Assembly: GCA_000437755.1 (NCBI GenBank)
Contig: FR900183.1
Location: 53,078 to 59,595 of the forward strand
DNA from: Roseburia sp. CAG:303
Lineage (GTDB): Bacteria > Bacillota > Clostridia > Lachnospirales > Lachnospiraceae
DNA: 6,518 bases
Direction of reading: 5' to 3'
A model generated the notes under the pieces. The model saw nothing but the letters and a program-made list of their open reading frames with translations, was not told the origin of the DNA and searched no databases. The first letter of the stretch is position 1. Each line of letters starts with the position of its first letter. Shown piece by piece: positions 5,088 to 6,518 of this stretch. Position numbers and translations under genes: made by a program.

Positions 5088-6494
5088 TTGAAAAAAGGAC
5101 AGCTTTACGAAGGAACGATAGAAACAATAGAATTTCCAAACAAGGGAATCCTGACCTATAAAGAAGAGGACAGGGAATATAAAGTTGTGATAAAGGGAAC
5201 TCTGCCGGGACAGAAGGTAAGATTCCAGTTATCCAAAAAGCACAGCGGAAAGTGCGAGGGCAGACTGGTGGAAGTTCTCGAACCGTCCGGGCTGGAAGAT
5301 AGAGAACCGCTCTGTCCGCACTATGCGGTCTGCGGCGGATGCAGCTATCAGAATATGAATTATGAAACCCAGCTGAAATTAAAAGGTGATATGGTGAAAC
5401 ATATCATTGACCAGGTATGTTCTGATTATGAATATGAGGGAATTTTGGGAAGTCCGATGGAAGTGGGTTACCGCAATAAGATGGAGTTTTCCTTTGGAGA
5501 TGAATACAAGGACGGACCGCTTGCACTTGGTCTGCATAAAAAAGGAAGTTTTTATGATATTGTGACCGTGGATGAATGTCAGATCGTGCAGTCCGATTAC
5601 AATATGATATTGCGCATCGTCCTTGATTTCTTTAAAGACCGTGATATTCCATATTATCATAAAATGCGTCATACCGGATATCTGCGCCATCTCGTTGTGC
5701 GCAGGGCAATTAAAACCGGAGAAATCCTGATTCATCTGGTAACGACATCGACCTATGCGGAATGTGGCGAAAGTAAGAAAATCAGCGAGGAAGAACTGCT
5801 CGGACAGCTGAAGGAAAAACTGCTGGCAGCGGACTACTTCGGCAGTGTCGCAGGAATCCTTCACACTTATAACGATAGCCTTGCCGATGTCGTACAGAGC
5901 GATAGAACTGATGTTCTCTATGGCAGGGACTATATTACCGAAAAAATCCTCGGACTGGAATTTAAAATCTCAGCATTTTCTTTCTTCCAGACAAATTCGC
6001 TCGGAGCAGAAGTTCTGTACAGCAAGGCGAGAGAATATGTCGGGGAAACAAAGGACAAAGTAGTCTTCGACCTGTACAGCGGAACGGGAACGATTGCCCA
6101 GATGCTGGCAGCCGTTGCCAAAAAAGTAATTGGTGTGGAAATCGTAGAAGAGGCAGTCGAGGCGGCAAAGCAGAACGCAGCCCTCAACGGACTGGAAAAC
6201 TGTGAGTTCATCGCAGGCGATGTCCTCAAAGTTATCGATGAAATCGAAGAAAAGCCGGACCTCATCGTCATTGATCCGCCGCGCGACGGTATTCACCCGA
6301 AAGCACTGGAAAAAATCATAGACTTCGGTGTCGATAAACTCGTCTACATCTCCTGTAAACCGACCAGCCTCGCACGCGACCTTGTCATTCTGCAGGAACG
6401 AGGATATAAAGTAGACAGGGTATGCGCCATAGATCAGTTTCCAATGACCGTTCATGTGGAGACTGTGGTAGGACTACACAGAAAGGATATGTAG
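5088..6494 (+). CDS. rlmD: 23S rRNA (uracil-C5)-methyltransferase, RlmD/RumA (RlmCD-like) family
   Basis: SAM-dependent enzyme that methylates C5 of a uridine in 23S rRNA. E. coli RlmD modifies U1939, whereas B. subtilis RlmCD modifies both U747 and U1939, and sequence reading alone cannot say which applies. Numbering from TTG 5088 (468 residues): residues 3-58 are an N-terminal TRAM RNA-binding domain. Cys76, Cys82, Cys85 (CPHYAVCGGC) and Cys164 (VDECQIV) match the [4Fe-4S] ligands of RumA in spacing. FQTNSLGAEVLY precedes the Rossmann fold, whose SAM loop is DLYSGTGT (from 328). DPPRDG (from 396) is the substrate-side motif. Cys423 in YISCKPTSLARDL is the expected nucleophile and Glu458 in VHVETVV the general base, the same 35-residue separation as in RumA. 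The TRAM domain and cluster argue against TrmA. GTG 5082 would add two residues. The SAM-domain end uses more C-ending codons than the front. Confidence 0.93.
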   Translation: MKKGQLYEGTIETIEFPNKGILTYKEEDREYKVVIKGTLPGQKVRFQLSKKHSGKCEGRLVEVLEPSGLEDREPLCPHYAVCGGCSYQNMNYETQLKLKGDMVKHIIDQVCSDYEYEGILGSPMEVGYRNKMEFSFGDEYKDGPLALGLHKKGSFYDIVTVDECQIVQSDYNMILRIVLDFFKDRDIPYYHKMRHTGYLRHLVVRRAIKTGEILIHLVTTSTYAECGESKKISEEELLGQLKEKLLAADYFGSVAGILHTYNDSLADVVQSDRTDVLYGRDYITEKILGLEFKISAFSFFQTNSLGAEVLYSKAREYVGETKDKVVFDLYSGTGTIAQMLAAVAKKVIGVEIVEEAVEAAKQNAALNGLENCEFIAGDVLKVIDEIEEKPDLIVIDPPRDGIHPKALEKIIDFGVDKLVYISCKPTSLARDLVILQERGYKVDRVCAIDQFPMTVHVETVVGLHRKDM

Positions 6495-6518
6495 AAATCC
6501 TTGAATTTACGCACTTTG

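Noticed and set aside
5379..5864. 161-codon open frame on the minus strand inside rlmD
   Set aside because: It is antisense to a well-supported gene, its product has no recognisable domain, and it is best explained by codon bias of the coding strand.
5970..6455. Another 161-codon minus-strand open frame inside rlmD
   Set aside because: It is likewise antisense to the conserved SAM domain of rlmD, with no domain features and no supporting start signals.
6504..6513. AATTTACGCA near the right edge also occurs just after the SPFH gene (about 2187-2196)
   Set aside because: A shared 10-base word in two post-stop regions is too short to call a repeat and has no flanking similarity.
6495..6518. 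Possible terminator after rlmD
   Set aside because: Only 24 bases remain in the window, and no hairpin or T-run is visible in them.

Overview
The window reads as chromosomal DNA of a low-to-moderate-GC Gram-positive anaerobe of the class Clostridia, most likely family Lachnospiraceae. The basis is the protein repertoire (a YerC/TrpR-related regulator, a Bacillus-type PspA with an SPFH/zinc-ribbon partner, a PcrA carrying the Firmicutes C-terminal Tudor-like domain, an RlmD-type RNA methyltransferase), strong AGGAGG-type ribosome binding sites and sigma-A-like promoters. No mobile element, tRNA, rRNA, CRISPR array or obvious foreign island is visible.

Layout: (1) positions 1-258, minus strand: the first 86 codons of a YerC/YecD-family TrpR-related DNA-binding protein, running off the left edge. 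(2) 259-460: a divergent control region with two good promoters firing away from each other, plus a small inverted repeat in the yerC leader. (3) 461-2188, plus strand: a two-gene unit for a membrane-stress module, PspA (226 aa) followed by a cytoplasmic SPFH-domain protein with a long Met/Gln/Asn-rich linker and a C-terminal zinc ribbon (341 aa, YdjI-like), closed by a strong rho-independent terminator at 2205-2238. (4) 2288-4657: the DNA helicase PcrA (789 aa) with all superfamily 1A motifs. (5) 4716-4976: an unrecognised 86-aa single-pass membrane protein with an extremely acidic tail. (6) 4977-5087: a 111-base gap with an imperfect hairpin. (7) 5088-6494: an Fe-S cluster RlmD/RumA-family 23S rRNA uracil-C5 methyltransferase, apparently starting at TTG.

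How the genes relate: PspA and the SPFH protein almost certainly work together, since in Bacillus subtilis the corresponding YdjF and YdjI cooperate in recruiting PspA to membranes. YerC and PcrA are near neighbours in B. subtilis as well (yerC-pcrB-pcrA), so the stress pair here looks inserted between two ancestral neighbours, though that is inference. PcrA, the small membrane protein and RlmD are co-directional housekeeping or unknown genes with no evident common pathway. I do not see a clear new multi-gene system. The best leads are the acidic membrane protein, the Met/Gln-rich SPFH linker in an operon lacking the usual membrane partners, and two leader hairpins (before yerC and before rlmD).
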